From Paraflavitalea sp. CAU 1676 (GTDB lineage: Bacteria > Bacteroidota > Bacteroidia > Chitinophagales > Chitinophagaceae), in NCBI RefSeq assembly GCF_029223285.1, contig NZ_JARHUJ010000004.1, forward strand, positions 434,001 through 498,000: DNA of 64,000 nucleotides, given 5' to 3'. Made by a program: the position numbers and the translations under genes. Below, piece by piece: positions 16,458 to 25,778 of this stretch (the first letter of the stretch is position 1; every line of letters starts with the position of its first letter). The notes beneath the pieces are model-generated. The model did not search any database, had not been told where the DNA came from, and saw only the letters and a list, made by a program, of their open reading frames with translations.

Positions 16458-16486
16458 AAATGGCCGACCAGCACGGTCAGCCATTT
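16458..16486 (-). terminator. Terminator of yebC
   Basis: AAATGGCTGACC / GGTCGGCCATTT on the minus strand (12-bp stem, one mismatch, 5-nt loop) followed by TTCATTTC, 36 bp beyond the stop of yebC and between convergent genes. Confidence 0.75.
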
Positions 16487-16521
16487 CTTATAAGGTCTAC
16501 AAGGAAAGCCTTGCAGCATGA

Positions 16522-17244
16522 TTAAGCGAGGTTGTGGAATACCTTCTGAACGTCTTCGTCCTGCTCCAGTTTGTCAACCAGTTTCAGCAGGTCCTGCGCT
16601 TGCTCTTCGCCCAGCTCTACCGGAGTACCGGGAATCCATTCCAGTTCGGCGCTGATGGGCGTGATGCCTTTTTCTTCGAGCGCTTTCTGCATATTACCGA
16701 AATCGGTAAAGCCTACGCGGATCACCAGAACGGCTTCGCCATTTTCACCAGTACCTTCACCCAGCTCTTCCAGGCCGAAGTCGATGAGTTCGAGCTCAAG
16801 ATCTTCCTGGTTCATGCCTTCTGGCTTCAGTTTAAACACACCCATCTTCTTGAACTGGAAGCTCACGCTGCCGCTGTTACCCAGGGTGCCATTGCCTTTG
16901 TTGAAGATAGACTTCACGTTGGCCACGGTACGCACGTGGTTGTCGGTAGCCGTTTCTACCAGGATGGCTACGCCATGAGGTCCGTAGCCTTCATACAGGA
17001 TCTCCTCATAGTTTTCCATTTCCTTACCCTGGGCGCGCTTGATGGCGGCTTCAACCCTGTCCTTGGGCATGTTCACGCTCTTGGCGTTCTGCACACACCG
17101 GCGCAGGGCAGGGTTGGTGCTGGGATCGGGACCGCCGGCTTTAACGGCGATGGCGATTTCCTTGCCGATACGGCTGAATTGCTTGGCCATTTTGTCCCAG
17201 CGGGCAAACATGGTAGACTTACGTACTTCAAAAATCCTACCCAT
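16522..17244 (-). CDS. yebC: YebC/PmpR family transcriptional or translational regulator
   Basis: 240 residues, the standard length. The N-terminus [22 protein letters not shown] follows the family GRxFExRK...R..K pattern with F-A-R-W in place of M-A-K-T, a common Bacteroidota variant. Later marks are the [17 protein letters not shown] helix, [18 protein letters not shown] and the three-domain C-terminal half. YebC proteins bind DNA near promoters in some bacteria and relieve ribosome stalling at proline stretches in others; which applies here is unknown. A single gene with its own terminator. Confidence 0.95.
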   Translation of the reverse strand: MGRIFEVRKSTMFARWDKMAKQFSRIGKEIAIAVKAGGPDPSTNPALRRCVQNAKSVNMPKDRVEAAIKRAQGKEMENYEEILYEGYGPHGVAILVETATDNHVRTVANVKSIFNKGNGTLGNSGSVSFQFKKMGVFKLKPEGMNQEDLELELIDFGLEELGEGTGENGEAVLVIRVGFTDFGNMQKALEEKGITPISAELEWIPGTPVELGEEQAQDLLKLVDKLEQDEDVQKVFHNLA

Positions 17245-17350
17245 AAACTATTGATTACTGATTTCGTTGATATTATTGATGGTCCTGAGCCCCAAAGATA
17301 GCCGGGTGGGGCCGTTTCAGGGCTGCAAAAATAAAACAAGCTGCTGGCAT

Positions 17351-17389
17351 AAAAAAACGTCCCGGAGATAGTTCCGGGACGTTTTTTTA
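17351..17389 (-). terminator. Terminator of the amino-acid permease gene
   Basis: AACGTCCCGGA / TCCGGGACGTT stem with flanking A7 and T7, so effective on either strand. It lies 18 bp beyond the permease stop on the minus strand. Confidence 0.95.
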
Positions 17390-17406
17390 TGCTGGCCGGG
17401 CCAGGC

Positions 17407-18894
17407 TTATAAAGTGTTGAGTTTACTGTTCTTTTTGCTGTAGCTAAAGTAGATCACTAAACCAATGATCATCCAGCCGAGGGCGGTCAACTGGGTAACA
17501 TGGTCGAGCGACACGATCATCGCCGTACAAACCAATACACCCATGCTCGATACGAAAGGAACGGCCGGTGTTTTGAACGGACGCACCACTTCGGGGTTCT
17601 TTTTGCGCATGATCCATACGCCTATGCTTACCAGCACGAAGGCGAACAGCGTACCGATACTGGTAAGGTCACCAGCCATACGGCCAGGAATGAAACCAGC
17701 GAAGGCGCCTACGAAAACAAACAGGATCCAGTTTGATTTATAAGGAGTTCTGAACTTTGGATGCAGGTCGGCAAACACTTTGGGCAGCAGGCCGTCGCTA
17801 CTCATGGAGTAGAACACGCGGCTCTGGCCAAGCAGCATCACCAGGATCACAGAAGAGAAACCTGCGAGGATGGCGATGGTAACCAGTGTTTCGAGCCAGG
17901 CATGGTTGCTCATGTATGTTTTGATCGCATAAGCTACAGAAGCTTCACCACCCTTGTTCTGGAAGTCGGTGAAGGGAGCTACGCCGGTGAGTACCCAGGA
18001 GAACAATACATAAAGGATGGTACAAACGACGAGCGAACCGAGGATACCGATAGGCATATCTCTTTTGGGGTTCTTGGCTTCCTGTGCAGCAGTAGATACC
18101 GCATCGAAACCAATGAACGCAAAGAATACGATAGCCGCACCACGCAATACACCAAGGAAGCCGTGATTGAACTTATCGGCGTACGAGTAATGCGTTCCGT
18201 CGGGCAGAATAGCATCCGGATGGTCAGCAGGGATGAAGTAAGGAATATGATTCTCAGGCTTCATGTATTGCCAGCCTATCGCGATAAAGATCAGAACGAT
18301 CGCAACTTTAACGAATACGATGATGGCGTTCACGATCGCTGATTCTTCTGTTCCTTTGATCAGGAGCAGCGACAACAGCAACAGGATCAACAGGGCGGGT
18401 GCATTGAAGATACCGGTATGCAATACACCACTGGCGTCTATAGCAGACTCCAATGGCGAGTGGCACCATTCATATGGAATTGCCCCCCCCAACAAGTTGT
18501 TTAAATATTCACTCCAGGCAATAGATACAGTAGCGGCGCCCAAGGCGTATTCCAGTACGAGGGCCCAGCCGATGATCCAGGCCACCAGCTCACCCATGGT
18601 AGTATAAGCATAGGTGTAGGCACTGCCCGCGATGGGGATCATGGATGCGAACTCTGCATAGCATAAACCTGCGAAAGCGCAACCAACAGCTGCAATGATG
18701 AATGAAATGGTAACAGCAGGGCCAGCATGTCCACCTGCTGCTGCTGCGGTCCGTACAAACAGACCGGCGCCAATAATGGCGCCAATACCAAGGGCAACGA
18801 GGTTGCCTGCGCCGAGGGTTCGTTTCAAGCCTTTTTCTGAATCGGCTGCCTGGGCTAAGAGGGCGGTTAAAGATTTTTTCCTAAATAAACTCAT
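17407..18894 (-). CDS. APC family amino-acid permease
   Basis: 495 residues with about 12-14 hydrophobic helices. The N-terminal GAGNLVALGIGAIIGAGLFVRTA is the APC helix 1 with its GIGAIIGAG substrate loop, followed by AGLCYAEFASMIPIAGSAYTY, a signature of the cationic amino-acid transporter (CAT) subgroup. It probably imports amino acids by cation coupling or exchange; specificity is not readable. A run of eight G (C8 on the plus strand at 18483-18490) encodes Gly-Gly in the extracytoplasmic segment LLGGAIPYEW and is a possible slippage site. Single gene with a TATCTTTC box upstream. Confidence 0.93.
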   Translation of the reverse strand: MSLFRKKSLTALLAQAADSEKGLKRTLGAGNLVALGIGAIIGAGLFVRTAAAAGGHAGPAVTISFIIAAVGCAFAGLCYAEFASMIPIAGSAYTYAYTTMGELVAWIIGWALVLEYALGAATVSIAWSEYLNNLLGGAIPYEWCHSPLESAIDASGVLHTGIFNAPALLILLLLSLLLIKGTEESAIVNAIIVFVKVAIVLIFIAIGWQYMKPENHIPYFIPADHPDAILPDGTHYSYADKFNHGFLGVLRGAAIVFFAFIGFDAVSTAAQEAKNPKRDMPIGILGSLVVCTILYVLFSWVLTGVAPFTDFQNKGGEASVAYAIKTYMSNHAWLETLVTIAILAGFSSVILVMLLGQSRVFYSMSSDGLLPKVFADLHPKFRTPYKSNWILFVFVGAFAGFIPGRMAGDLTSIGTLFAFVLVSIGVWIMRKKNPEVVRPFKTPAVPFVSSMGVLVCTAMIVSLDHVTQLTALGWMIIGLVIYFSYSKKNSKLNTL

Positions 18895-19090
18895 ACAGTT
18901 GGTTATAGTTTATTATGTGACCAAAAATTGATAAATAAAGGCGGAAAGATAATGATTTAATCTATTTGGACTATTTTAAAATGAGCCATTGGAAAGGATT
19001 TGGGGCGAATGGTAACTACGTTCATCGGACACATTGTTATTTGCCTTTATGCCTTATATTGCAGGCCATTACCCAATAAGAATTGCCTTC

Positions 19091-20620
19091 ATGAAGAAAA
19101 ACAGGCTCACGATTTATATTCTGATCTCAATGGTGATTGGCGTGTTGGTAGGTTACCTTATCAACTTGTTCGGAACTGGCAGTTCAATTACCTATGCCCC
19201 AGCTAAAGACTTCACCGGTAAAGACACGGTTACACTTGTTGTTTCTGGTAAAGAAGTAAAACAATATATAACTGTCGTTAAGGATTCAGCCACTTATAAA
19301 AGGCTAAAAGATAGTACCGAAGCTGGTACCTGGCTGGTAGTTTCCAATTCCAAAGGTGAGTATACGCCCGCGGCTATGGAGTCAACAGGAGCGAACCTTC
19401 GGGAGATCAAGAAAAGTCCGGCTCATGGAGCAGCGTCCATCTCGGCTGTTCAATCGTTTTCCGACAAGATAAAGCTCCTCACGACCATCTTTCTGCGCCT
19501 GGTACAAATGATCATTTCCCCGTTGGTATTTTGTACCCTCGTTGTGGGTATTGCTAAACTTGGTGATCTGAAAACAGTCGGCAGGGTAGGAGGCAAAGCA
19601 TTGCTTTGGTTTATTTCCGCGTCATTGATGAGCTTATTGCTCGGCCTGTTATTGGTGAACTTCTTTGAACCAGGAAAAGCCATCAGTGGTCAGACAGGAG
19701 TAGACATGGCTGGTGCGCAGGATTTGATCGGAAAGACGCAGGAGTTTTCGCTTGCCAAGTTTGTGGAACACGTGTTCCCTAAAAGTGTGATTGAGGCCAT
19801 GGCAACCAACGAAGTGCTTCAACTGGTAGTATTTAGTATCTTTTTTGGGGTAGCTACAGCCAGCCTGGGCGAATATGCTAAGCCTGTGGTGAAAGCACTG
19901 GACGCCGCCGCTCATATCATATTAAAGATGGTGGGTTATGTAATGAACTTTGCGCCGCTGGGCGTGTTCGGGGCCTTATCGGCCGTTATCGCCACCAAGG
20001 GCCTGCAGATCTTCGTTTTTTATGGGTATTATTTATTATACTTCCTGATCGGTATTGCGTGTTTATGGGTTATTCTGCTGGGAGTGGGATATATGATCCT
20101 TAAACAGCGCCTGTTTCACCTTATTAAACGGATCGCATCACCCATGCTGATTGCGTTTAGTACCACCAGTAGTGAGGCTGTATTTCCCAAATTGACACAG
20201 GAACTGGAAAAGTTCGGATGTAAAGACAAGATCGTTTCTTTTATCCTGCCCCTGGGTTATAGCTTTAACCTGGACGGCAGTATGATGTATATGACCTTTG
20301 CCAGTATCGCCATCGCACAGGTGTACGGAATTCACCTGCCGCTCGCCACCCAACTTACTATGCTCCTTGTGCTCATGCTGACAAGTAAAGGCATTGCAGG
20401 AGTTCCAAGGGCGTCATTGGTGGTGGTTACCGCAACATGTGCTATGTTCGGCATACCACCCGAAGGCATTGCCCTCATCCTGCCAATTGACCATTTCTGC
20501 GATATGTTCCGTACAATGACCAACGTGGTGGGCAATGCATTGGCCACCAGCGTCGTTAGTAAGTGGGAAGGAGAACTGGGGCCCGAACAGGCCGGTGAGG
20601 TGGAGAACCTGGCCGCCTGA
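19091..20620 (+). CDS. Dicarboxylate/amino acid:cation symporter with loop insertion
   Basis: 509 residues. From about residue 120 on it is a regular DAACS/GltP transporter: FLRLVQMIISPLVF, the serine-rich hairpin FSTTSSEAVFP, SFNLDGSMMYM (NMDGT-like motif) and DHFCDMFRTMTNVVGNALA. It should import C4-dicarboxylates or acidic amino acids with H+ or Na+. Helix 1 (residues 5-27) is separated from the rest by ~90 polar residues instead of the usual ~15. The insertion contains YAPAKDFTGKDTVTLVV, which resembles an Ig/cadherin-like strand motif. I use ATG 19091 (MKKNRLTIYIL) rather than the upstream in-frame 19034. Confidence 0.9.
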   Translation: MKKNRLTIYILISMVIGVLVGYLINLFGTGSSITYAPAKDFTGKDTVTLVVSGKEVKQYITVVKDSATYKRLKDSTEAGTWLVVSNSKGEYTPAAMESTGANLREIKKSPAHGAASISAVQSFSDKIKLLTTIFLRLVQMIISPLVFCTLVVGIAKLGDLKTVGRVGGKALLWFISASLMSLLLGLLLVNFFEPGKAISGQTGVDMAGAQDLIGKTQEFSLAKFVEHVFPKSVIEAMATNEVLQLVVFSIFFGVATASLGEYAKPVVKALDAAAHIILKMVGYVMNFAPLGVFGALSAVIATKGLQIFVFYGYYLLYFLIGIACLWVILLGVGYMILKQRLFHLIKRIASPMLIAFSTTSSEAVFPKLTQELEKFGCKDKIVSFILPLGYSFNLDGSMMYMTFASIAIAQVYGIHLPLATQLTMLLVLMLTSKGIAGVPRASLVVVTATCAMFGIPPEGIALILPIDHFCDMFRTMTNVVGNALATSVVSKWEGELGPEQAGEVENLAA

Positions 20621-20691
20621 CCGGTGCAATCCAATTGATCCGCCTATGCAAAAACCTAAACACCAAATACCTAATCTTTTAAGTACGTTGT

Positions 20692-21450
20692 ATGAGTTTG
20701 CTGGACCTGATCTTATTGGATTTTCACTGGAAACAATTATTAAACCCACAATTCTATATTGAGAACGGCGGTTTATGGCTCCTGCTGTTCGTGGTATTTG
20801 CGGAGACCGGACTCTTCGCCGGTTTCTTTCTGCCCGGCGATTCCCTGCTGTTCGTAGCCGGCATTTATGCCCACGAAGGGGAAGGCGGCAAGCCCGGCAT
20901 CACCCACGAATTACTCCAATTACTCGGAATGGGTCACGTTCGCAACGAATGGCTCGACCTCATCATCCTGTGGCTACTCATCTCCGTCATGGGTATATTA
21001 GGAAATATGGTAGGCTACTGGACCGGGCGAAAGATCGGACCGGCCATGTACACCTGGAAAGACAATATGCTCTTTAAAAAGCATTACCTGCATCAGGCAC
21101 ATGATTTCTACGAGCAACGCGGTGGCAGCGCCATCGTGATCGCCAGATTCCTCCCCATCATCCGCACATTCGCTCCCATCGTAGCGGGCATCGTGGAAAT
21201 GGACAAAAAGAAATTCACCTACTATAATATTATCGGTTGCCTGGCCTGGGTGTTCAGCATGCTCTTCGCCGGTCACTTCCTCCAAAAATGGATACTCTCT
21301 TCTTTCGGTTTCGACCTTAAGCAACACCTGGAAATAATTGTAATAGGCATCGTACTGGTAACAACTGCACCAGTTCTTTATAAACTGTTCTTTGGAAAAA
21401 AGAAAGCCGGGGCAGATAAACTTCCGCCAACAAACCAAACGTCAGAATAA
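20692..21450 (+). CDS. DedA family membrane protein
   Basis: 252 residues, a DedA/VTT-domain protein. Seen: ETGLFAGFFLPGDSLLFVAG near the N-terminus, GNMVGYWTGRKIG, and the conserved RFLPIIRTFAPIVAGIVEM with the functional arginines, followed by two terminal helices. DedA proteins are inner-membrane proteins implicated in lipid flipping and membrane-potential homeostasis. The gene starts 71 bp after the symporter and ends 6 bp before an MFS gene, so it is co-transcribed with the latter. The C-terminal tail is Lys-rich and cytoplasmic. Confidence 0.93.
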   Translation: MSLLDLILLDFHWKQLLNPQFYIENGGLWLLLFVVFAETGLFAGFFLPGDSLLFVAGIYAHEGEGGKPGITHELLQLLGMGHVRNEWLDLIILWLLISVMGILGNMVGYWTGRKIGPAMYTWKDNMLFKKHYLHQAHDFYEQRGGSAIVIARFLPIIRTFAPIVAGIVEMDKKKFTYYNIIGCLAWVFSMLFAGHFLQKWILSSFGFDLKQHLEIIVIGIVLVTTAPVLYKLFFGKKKAGADKLPPTNQTSE

Positions 21451-21456
21451 ACTGCC

Positions 21457-22677
21457 ATGCAACAGAAACCTGCTTCTGTTTTTAACATTGCTGTCATTGT
21501 AGCTGCCCTTGGATATTTCGTCGACATTTATGATTTACTGCTGTTCAGTATTATCCGGGTACCCTCATTGCGATCGCTGGGCCTTAACGATGCCCAGATA
21601 GCTTCCGATGGTCTCTTTATCATAAATATTCAAATGCTCGGACTCCTCTTCGGGGGCATCTTCTGGGGCATTTTAGGTGATAAGAAAGGGCGCTTGAAAG
21701 TACTCTTTGCTTCGATCATACTCTATTCACTGGGAAATATCGCCAATGGATTTGTACAAAACGTAAATCAATATGCACTGGTTCGTTTCATTACCGGCTT
21801 TGGTCTGGCGGGCGAACTCGGGGCAGGCATTACGTTGGTGAGCGAGCTGCTGCCTAAAGAAAAGCGTGGTATCGGTACTTCACTCGTAGCGGGCATCGGA
21901 CTCACCGGTGCCGTAGTGGCCTTCTTCATCAAGGAGATGTTCGATTGGCGCGTATGTTACTTTATTGGTGGTGGACTTGGCTTTGCCTTATTGCTGCTGC
22001 GAGTAGGCGTGTTGGAATCCGGCATGTTCAAAAGCATCAAGGAATCCAAAGTGGCCAAGGGTGATATCCGCATCTTATTTAATAATGGTAAACGTTTCCG
22101 CAAATATCTTTACGCAATCCTCATCGGTTTACCAACCTGGTACGTAATCGGCATACTGGTCTCCTTCTCCAAAGAATTCAGTGAACACATGGGCATCGAC
22201 GGTAAGATCGACCCCGGAAAGGCAATCATGTTTGCTTATGCTGCCATCTCGATAGGCGATATCGTGGTAGGGTTGATCAGTCAGTGGTTCCAGAGTCGTA
22301 AAAAGGCGTTGTTCCTGTTCTACGGGCTCACAGCCATCGGCATCATCTGGTATTTTAATCTTGAAGGCAGTACACCCAATTCCATGTACGCAGCCTGTGC
22401 ACTCCTCGGTTTTGGTACAGGCTTCTGGGCCATCTTCGTAACCATGGCTGCCGAGCAGTTTGGAACCAATATCCGGGCAACAGTAGCCACCACAGTACCC
22501 AACGTAGTGCGGGGAGCCCTGAACCTCGTGTCGCTCCTGTTTGTAGGATTGCAGGCCTCGCTAGGCTATGTAAAGAGTGGCCTGGTAACCGGTATCGTAG
22601 TGATGGTGATAGCCATAGTGGCTGCGTTATTTACCGAAGAGACTTTTCATAAAGATCTCAATTACATAGAGGAATAA
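21457..22677 (+). CDS. MFS transporter
   Basis: 406 residues with 12 predicted helices. The loop 2-3 signature GDKKGRLKVLF matches the MFS GxxxDRxGRR pattern, and GFGLAGELGAGITLVSELLPKEKRG is the helix 4-5 motif seen in metabolite:H+ symporters. AEQFGTNIRATVATTVPNVVRG in the second half is also typical of that group. The substrate is unknown; organic-acid or sugar-acid symport is plausible. It follows dedA by 6 bp and is closed by a strong terminator. Confidence 0.92.
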   Translation: MQQKPASVFNIAVIVAALGYFVDIYDLLLFSIIRVPSLRSLGLNDAQIASDGLFIINIQMLGLLFGGIFWGILGDKKGRLKVLFASIILYSLGNIANGFVQNVNQYALVRFITGFGLAGELGAGITLVSELLPKEKRGIGTSLVAGIGLTGAVVAFFIKEMFDWRVCYFIGGGLGFALLLLRVGVLESGMFKSIKESKVAKGDIRILFNNGKRFRKYLYAILIGLPTWYVIGILVSFSKEFSEHMGIDGKIDPGKAIMFAYAAISIGDIVVGLISQWFQSRKKALFLFYGLTAIGIIWYFNLEGSTPNSMYAACALLGFGTGFWAIFVTMAAEQFGTNIRATVATTVPNVVRGALNLVSLLFVGLQASLGYVKSGLVTGIVVMVIAIVAALFTEETFHKDLNYIEE

Positions 22678-22698
22678 ATATCTCCAACAATAGTATAA

Positions 22699-22727
22699 AG
22701 CGATGCCTCCCCCCGGGAGGCATCGCT
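22699..22727. terminator. Terminator between MFS gene and rsgA
   Basis: AGCGATGCCTCCC / GGGAGGCATCGCT, a perfect 13-bp stem with a 3-nt C loop, between convergent genes. T-rich downstream on the plus strand is weak (GTTAAT). Confidence 0.75.
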
Positions 22728-22790
22728 GTTAATAGCCAGCTATACTGGTTGCCGTTTCGTGAACATCTGCCTGTGCAATCGATCCGACTG

Positions 22791-23852
22791 TTAATACTTG
22801 GTATCCTTCCGGTGCCTGACAACCTGCTTGCTGATCTTGCCGCAGTGTCGTTCATGCCGCTTTTTATCGGCCGCACTGGCCTGGAAATGGTGCTGCTCCC
22901 GCAACAGCTTCAGGTAACTGCGGTATACCAGCCCGGGTAGTGTGCCATTGCCCGCTGCGGCAATAACAGCACAGCCTGGCTCATGCTGGTGCGTGCAATC
23001 GCTGAAGCGGCACTGTGTTGCCAGTTCATCTATCAGCGGATGATAAGTTACACTGGCGCCTTCTTCATGCGTAAGACCAAACTCCCGCATGCCCGGTGTG
23101 TCGATGATCATGCTTCCATTGGGCAATGATACCAGGTTCCTGGAGGTAGTAGTATGCTTGCCCTTGTTGTTGGCAGTGCTGGTGGCGCCTTCTTCCTGCA
23201 ATCGATAACCCAACAGGCTGTTCAATAGCGTGCTCTTACCAACGCCCGATGACCCCATCAACACATACGTGTGCTGAGGCAACAAATGTTCCCGGCTCCA
23301 CAGCTCCTGCCACTCATTACTGAGGGCGCTGGTGAGCAGTACCGGACACTGATAACCTAATTGTTCCACGGCTTCACGAAATGCCTCCGCATTGTCCGTG
23401 AGGTCGGCCTTGTTCAACACCACGATGGGGGGGATGCCACATTGAACCACCTGCTGCAGGTAACGCTGCACCCGCATAAGGTTAAAGTCACGGTCGAGCC
23501 CCTGGATAATAAAGGCCCCATCGATATTGGCGGCCAACACCTGCCGGTCGCTTACAGACCCCGGCGCTTTACGGCTTAGCTCATTGATCCTGGGCAATAC
23601 CTCTATAATGATACCTTCCTGGTCGTATCGTTTAAACACGACCCAGTCACCCACTTTGGGTAAAGCTTCCGGCTCGCGGCTGTTCAGGAGTGCGCCAGCC
23701 AGCAGCGCATCGAGCGGGCCGGTATCGCTGATCAATACATGCTTAAAACCCTGTATCGCAGCCAGCCTGGCAGCTTCGAAACCCTGGGATTGAAAAGATT
23801 GGAAATGCTGTTCGAAATGATGATTCCATCCGTACGACTGTAATGTCGACAT
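22791..23852 (-). CDS. rsgA: Ribosome small-subunit-dependent GTPase A
   Basis: About 353 residues with the circularly permuted GTPase order of RsgA/YjeQ: an OB-fold region, then G4 (VVLNKADL, ~148), G1 (GSSGVGKSTLLN, ~202), G3 (DTPGMREFG, ~252), and a zinc finger C-x4-C-x-H-x5-C (CRFSDCTHQHEPGC). It checks maturation of the 30S subunit and is released by GTP hydrolysis. The start at 23852 (MSTLQSYGWN) fits the family; an in-frame ATG 21 bp upstream is the alternative. It has a long basic C-terminal tail. Single gene, divergent from the GT9 gene. Confidence 0.95.
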   Translation of the reverse strand: MSTLQSYGWNHHFEQHFQSFQSQGFEAARLAAIQGFKHVLISDTGPLDALLAGALLNSREPEALPKVGDWVVFKRYDQEGIIIEVLPRINELSRKAPGSVSDRQVLAANIDGAFIIQGLDRDFNLMRVQRYLQQVVQCGIPPIVVLNKADLTDNAEAFREAVEQLGYQCPVLLTSALSNEWQELWSREHLLPQHTYVLMGSSGVGKSTLLNSLLGYRLQEEGATSTANNKGKHTTTSRNLVSLPNGSMIIDTPGMREFGLTHEEGASVTYHPLIDELATQCRFSDCTHQHEPGCAVIAAAGNGTLPGLVYRSYLKLLREQHHFQASAADKKRHERHCGKISKQVVRHRKDTKY

Positions 23853-24203
23853 GATAAATGAAATTGACGTCATGCTGGCCTATAGGAAAACACAGGCATA
23901 ACCCATTAAATAAATAGGTGGGAAACGTAGACGCAGGTAATTAAAAGAGTGGGAAGCAAAACGCTTCAGGGCCTGCGTTAGGCTGCAATGATCGGCAGCA
24001 GATGATATGATAGATGGCGTGTCATCAGGTACGAAGTTACACTTTTTTGCTTAGACGGTATACGCGCTGAGTGTCACCAAATTCGGGTATTCGGACAATC
24101 CGAATCCGACAGGGCCTGGCCCTTTCCCGTTCAACTTTCCCGGCTTACCTTCGCACGAATTTGGCAGGTTGCAATCTTCCAATCTATTCGTTTAATTCGT
24201 GTT
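23853..24203. other. Divergent promoter region of rsgA and GT9 gene
   Basis: No gene seen. It holds a 17-bp dyad ATTCGGACAATCCGAAT at 24089-24105, a TAACTTCG-like -7 box for rsgA on the minus strand near 24034-24041, and TACCTTCG about 45 bp before the GT9 start (7 of 8 to the consensus). Confidence 0.45.
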
Positions 24204-25208
24204 ATGAAATTCCTGATCATCCGTTTCTCATCCATAGGTGATATTGTGCTGACTACGCCGGTAGTGCGCTGCCTCAAAAAGCAGGTACTCACCGCCGAAG
24301 TGCATTACCTCACCAAACCGGGCTTTCGCACGATACTCGGGTCCAACCCCTATGTCGATAAGATCCATTACCTGCAGGATGATTTCGACAGCATGATCGC
24401 CACCCTGAAAGAAGAAGACTTCGACTATGTGATCGACCTCCACCACAACCTGCGCACCCTGAAAGTAAAGAAGGCCCTGGGCAAAAAATCATTCTCCTTC
24501 AATAAACTCAACGTCGAGAAATGGCTGCTCACCAATTTCAAGGTCAATAAACTACCCGATGTACACATTGTAGATCGTTACCTCGATACCCTGCAGTCGT
24601 TCGGTGTGCACAACGATGGCGCCGGGCTCGACTATTTCATTCCCGAAGCCGACCAGATCAAGGAGAACGATATTCCCGCTGCTCACCATGCCGGCTATAT
24701 TGGCGTAGTGATCGGTGCAGCCCTCAATACCAAGAAGTATCCACTCGAAAAGCTTAAAGCACTTTGTGCCTCCATCAATCATCCCATCATATTATTGGGA
24801 GGTAAAGAAGATGCCGCCAATGGCGATAGCATCGCGCAAACCGACCCGGTGAAGATCTACAACGCCTGCGGCAAGTTCAACCTCAATGAATCGGCCGACC
24901 TGGTGAGAAGAGCGCGGTTGATCATCAGCAACGATACCGGCCTCATGCATATTGCCTCGGCATTCAACAAGCCGATCATTTCCTTATGGGGTAATACCGT
25001 GCCGGAGTTTGGTATGTATCCTTATATGCCCGGCAGGCAGTCCTTGTACGATATTGTGGAAGTGAAAGGACTATCATGCCGCCCCTGTTCCAAGATCGGA
25101 TACGATAAATGTCCGAAGAAGCATTTCAAATGCATGGAACAGATACAGCCCGAATCGGTCCTTGAAAAGGTCAATGCACGGCTGGGCAGGCAAACTGCAA
25201 AGGGATAA
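24204..25208 (+). CDS. Glycosyltransferase family 9 (heptosyltransferase-like)
   Basis: 334 residues. Start MKFLIIRFSSIGDIVLTTP is the classical GT9 N-terminus; later marks are the VIDLHHNLRT segment, the Rossmann-like VIGAALNTKKYP, and SNDTGLMHIASAFNKPIISLWG, where the aspartate-threonine-glycine contacts the sugar nucleotide. GT9 enzymes add heptose or related sugars to the LPS core from the cytoplasmic face. The C-terminal cysteines (LSCRPCSKIGYDKCPKKHFKCM) are also typical of the family in Bacteroidota. It stands alone; a Kdo transferase gene lies near 54 kb, consistent with LOS/LPS core synthesis. Confidence 0.93.
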   Translation: MKFLIIRFSSIGDIVLTTPVVRCLKKQVLTAEVHYLTKPGFRTILGSNPYVDKIHYLQDDFDSMIATLKEEDFDYVIDLHHNLRTLKVKKALGKKSFSFNKLNVEKWLLTNFKVNKLPDVHIVDRYLDTLQSFGVHNDGAGLDYFIPEADQIKENDIPAAHHAGYIGVVIGAALNTKKYPLEKLKALCASINHPIILLGGKEDAANGDSIAQTDPVKIYNACGKFNLNESADLVRRARLIISNDTGLMHIASAFNKPIISLWGNTVPEFGMYPYMPGRQSLYDIVEVKGLSCRPCSKIGYDKCPKKHFKCMEQIQPESVLEKVNARLGRQTAKG

Positions 25209-25279
25209 CGCCAGCAACATATGCACCGTTGCTTACGCGTTACGCTCCGCCTGTCACCTTTAATAATAATATTGGCCAT

Positions 25280-25672
25280 TTAGCCCATCGGTGTGCACAC
25301 CTCGATCAGGAAGCCGTCGATATCTCTCGCGTAAGCCACCGTTTGTCCCCAGGGCTTTTGCGCAGGTGGCTGAATGATAGTAGCGCCGGCATTTTCCGCC
25401 ACCTTGAGTGTTTGTTCAACATCATCGGTTACAAATCCGATCTCGATGGCAAAGGGCTTATTGGCAAGCTTGCTTTCAAGAAAGCCGTCTTTGAGATTCG
25501 AGCTGGCCAGCACAATCGACGCAAAGGAAAGGGTAGTAGTGCCGGTGTTCAATTCTCCATACTCATTGCCGGGAGCAATGAATTTTCTTTCAAAGCCAAA
25601 GGCCTTTTCGTAGAACTCGATAGACTTTGTTACATCCTGCACATAAAGGATCGTATAGCCAAACTGAACCAT
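25280..25672 (-). CDS. VOC family protein (glyoxalase fold)
   Basis: 130 residues forming the paired beta-alpha-beta-beta-beta modules of the vicinal-oxygen-chelate fold: VQFGYTILYVQDVTKSIEFYEKAFGFE, then FAIEIGFVTDDVEQTLKVAENAGATI, AQKPWGQTVAYARDIDGFLIEV. The metal ligands expected at the strand starts (His/Glu) are only partly preserved, with Glu in FLIEV clear. Such proteins may be lyases, dioxygenases or antibiotic-binding proteins; no substrate can be given. Single gene between GT9 and the Ldh gene. Confidence 0.9.
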   Translation of the reverse strand: MVQFGYTILYVQDVTKSIEFYEKAFGFERKFIAPGNEYGELNTGTTTLSFASIVLASSNLKDGFLESKLANKPFAIEIGFVTDDVEQTLKVAENAGATIIQPPAQKPWGQTVAYARDIDGFLIEVCTPMG

Positions 25673-25778
25673 AGTAAAATGAGTTGAGGGTCAAAAATAA
25701 CAATTTCACTGGCAGCCGGCACCAAACTTTTACAGAAAGAATATCCCGAAAAACCTTGAAACATCTTAGCTTGCGCCT

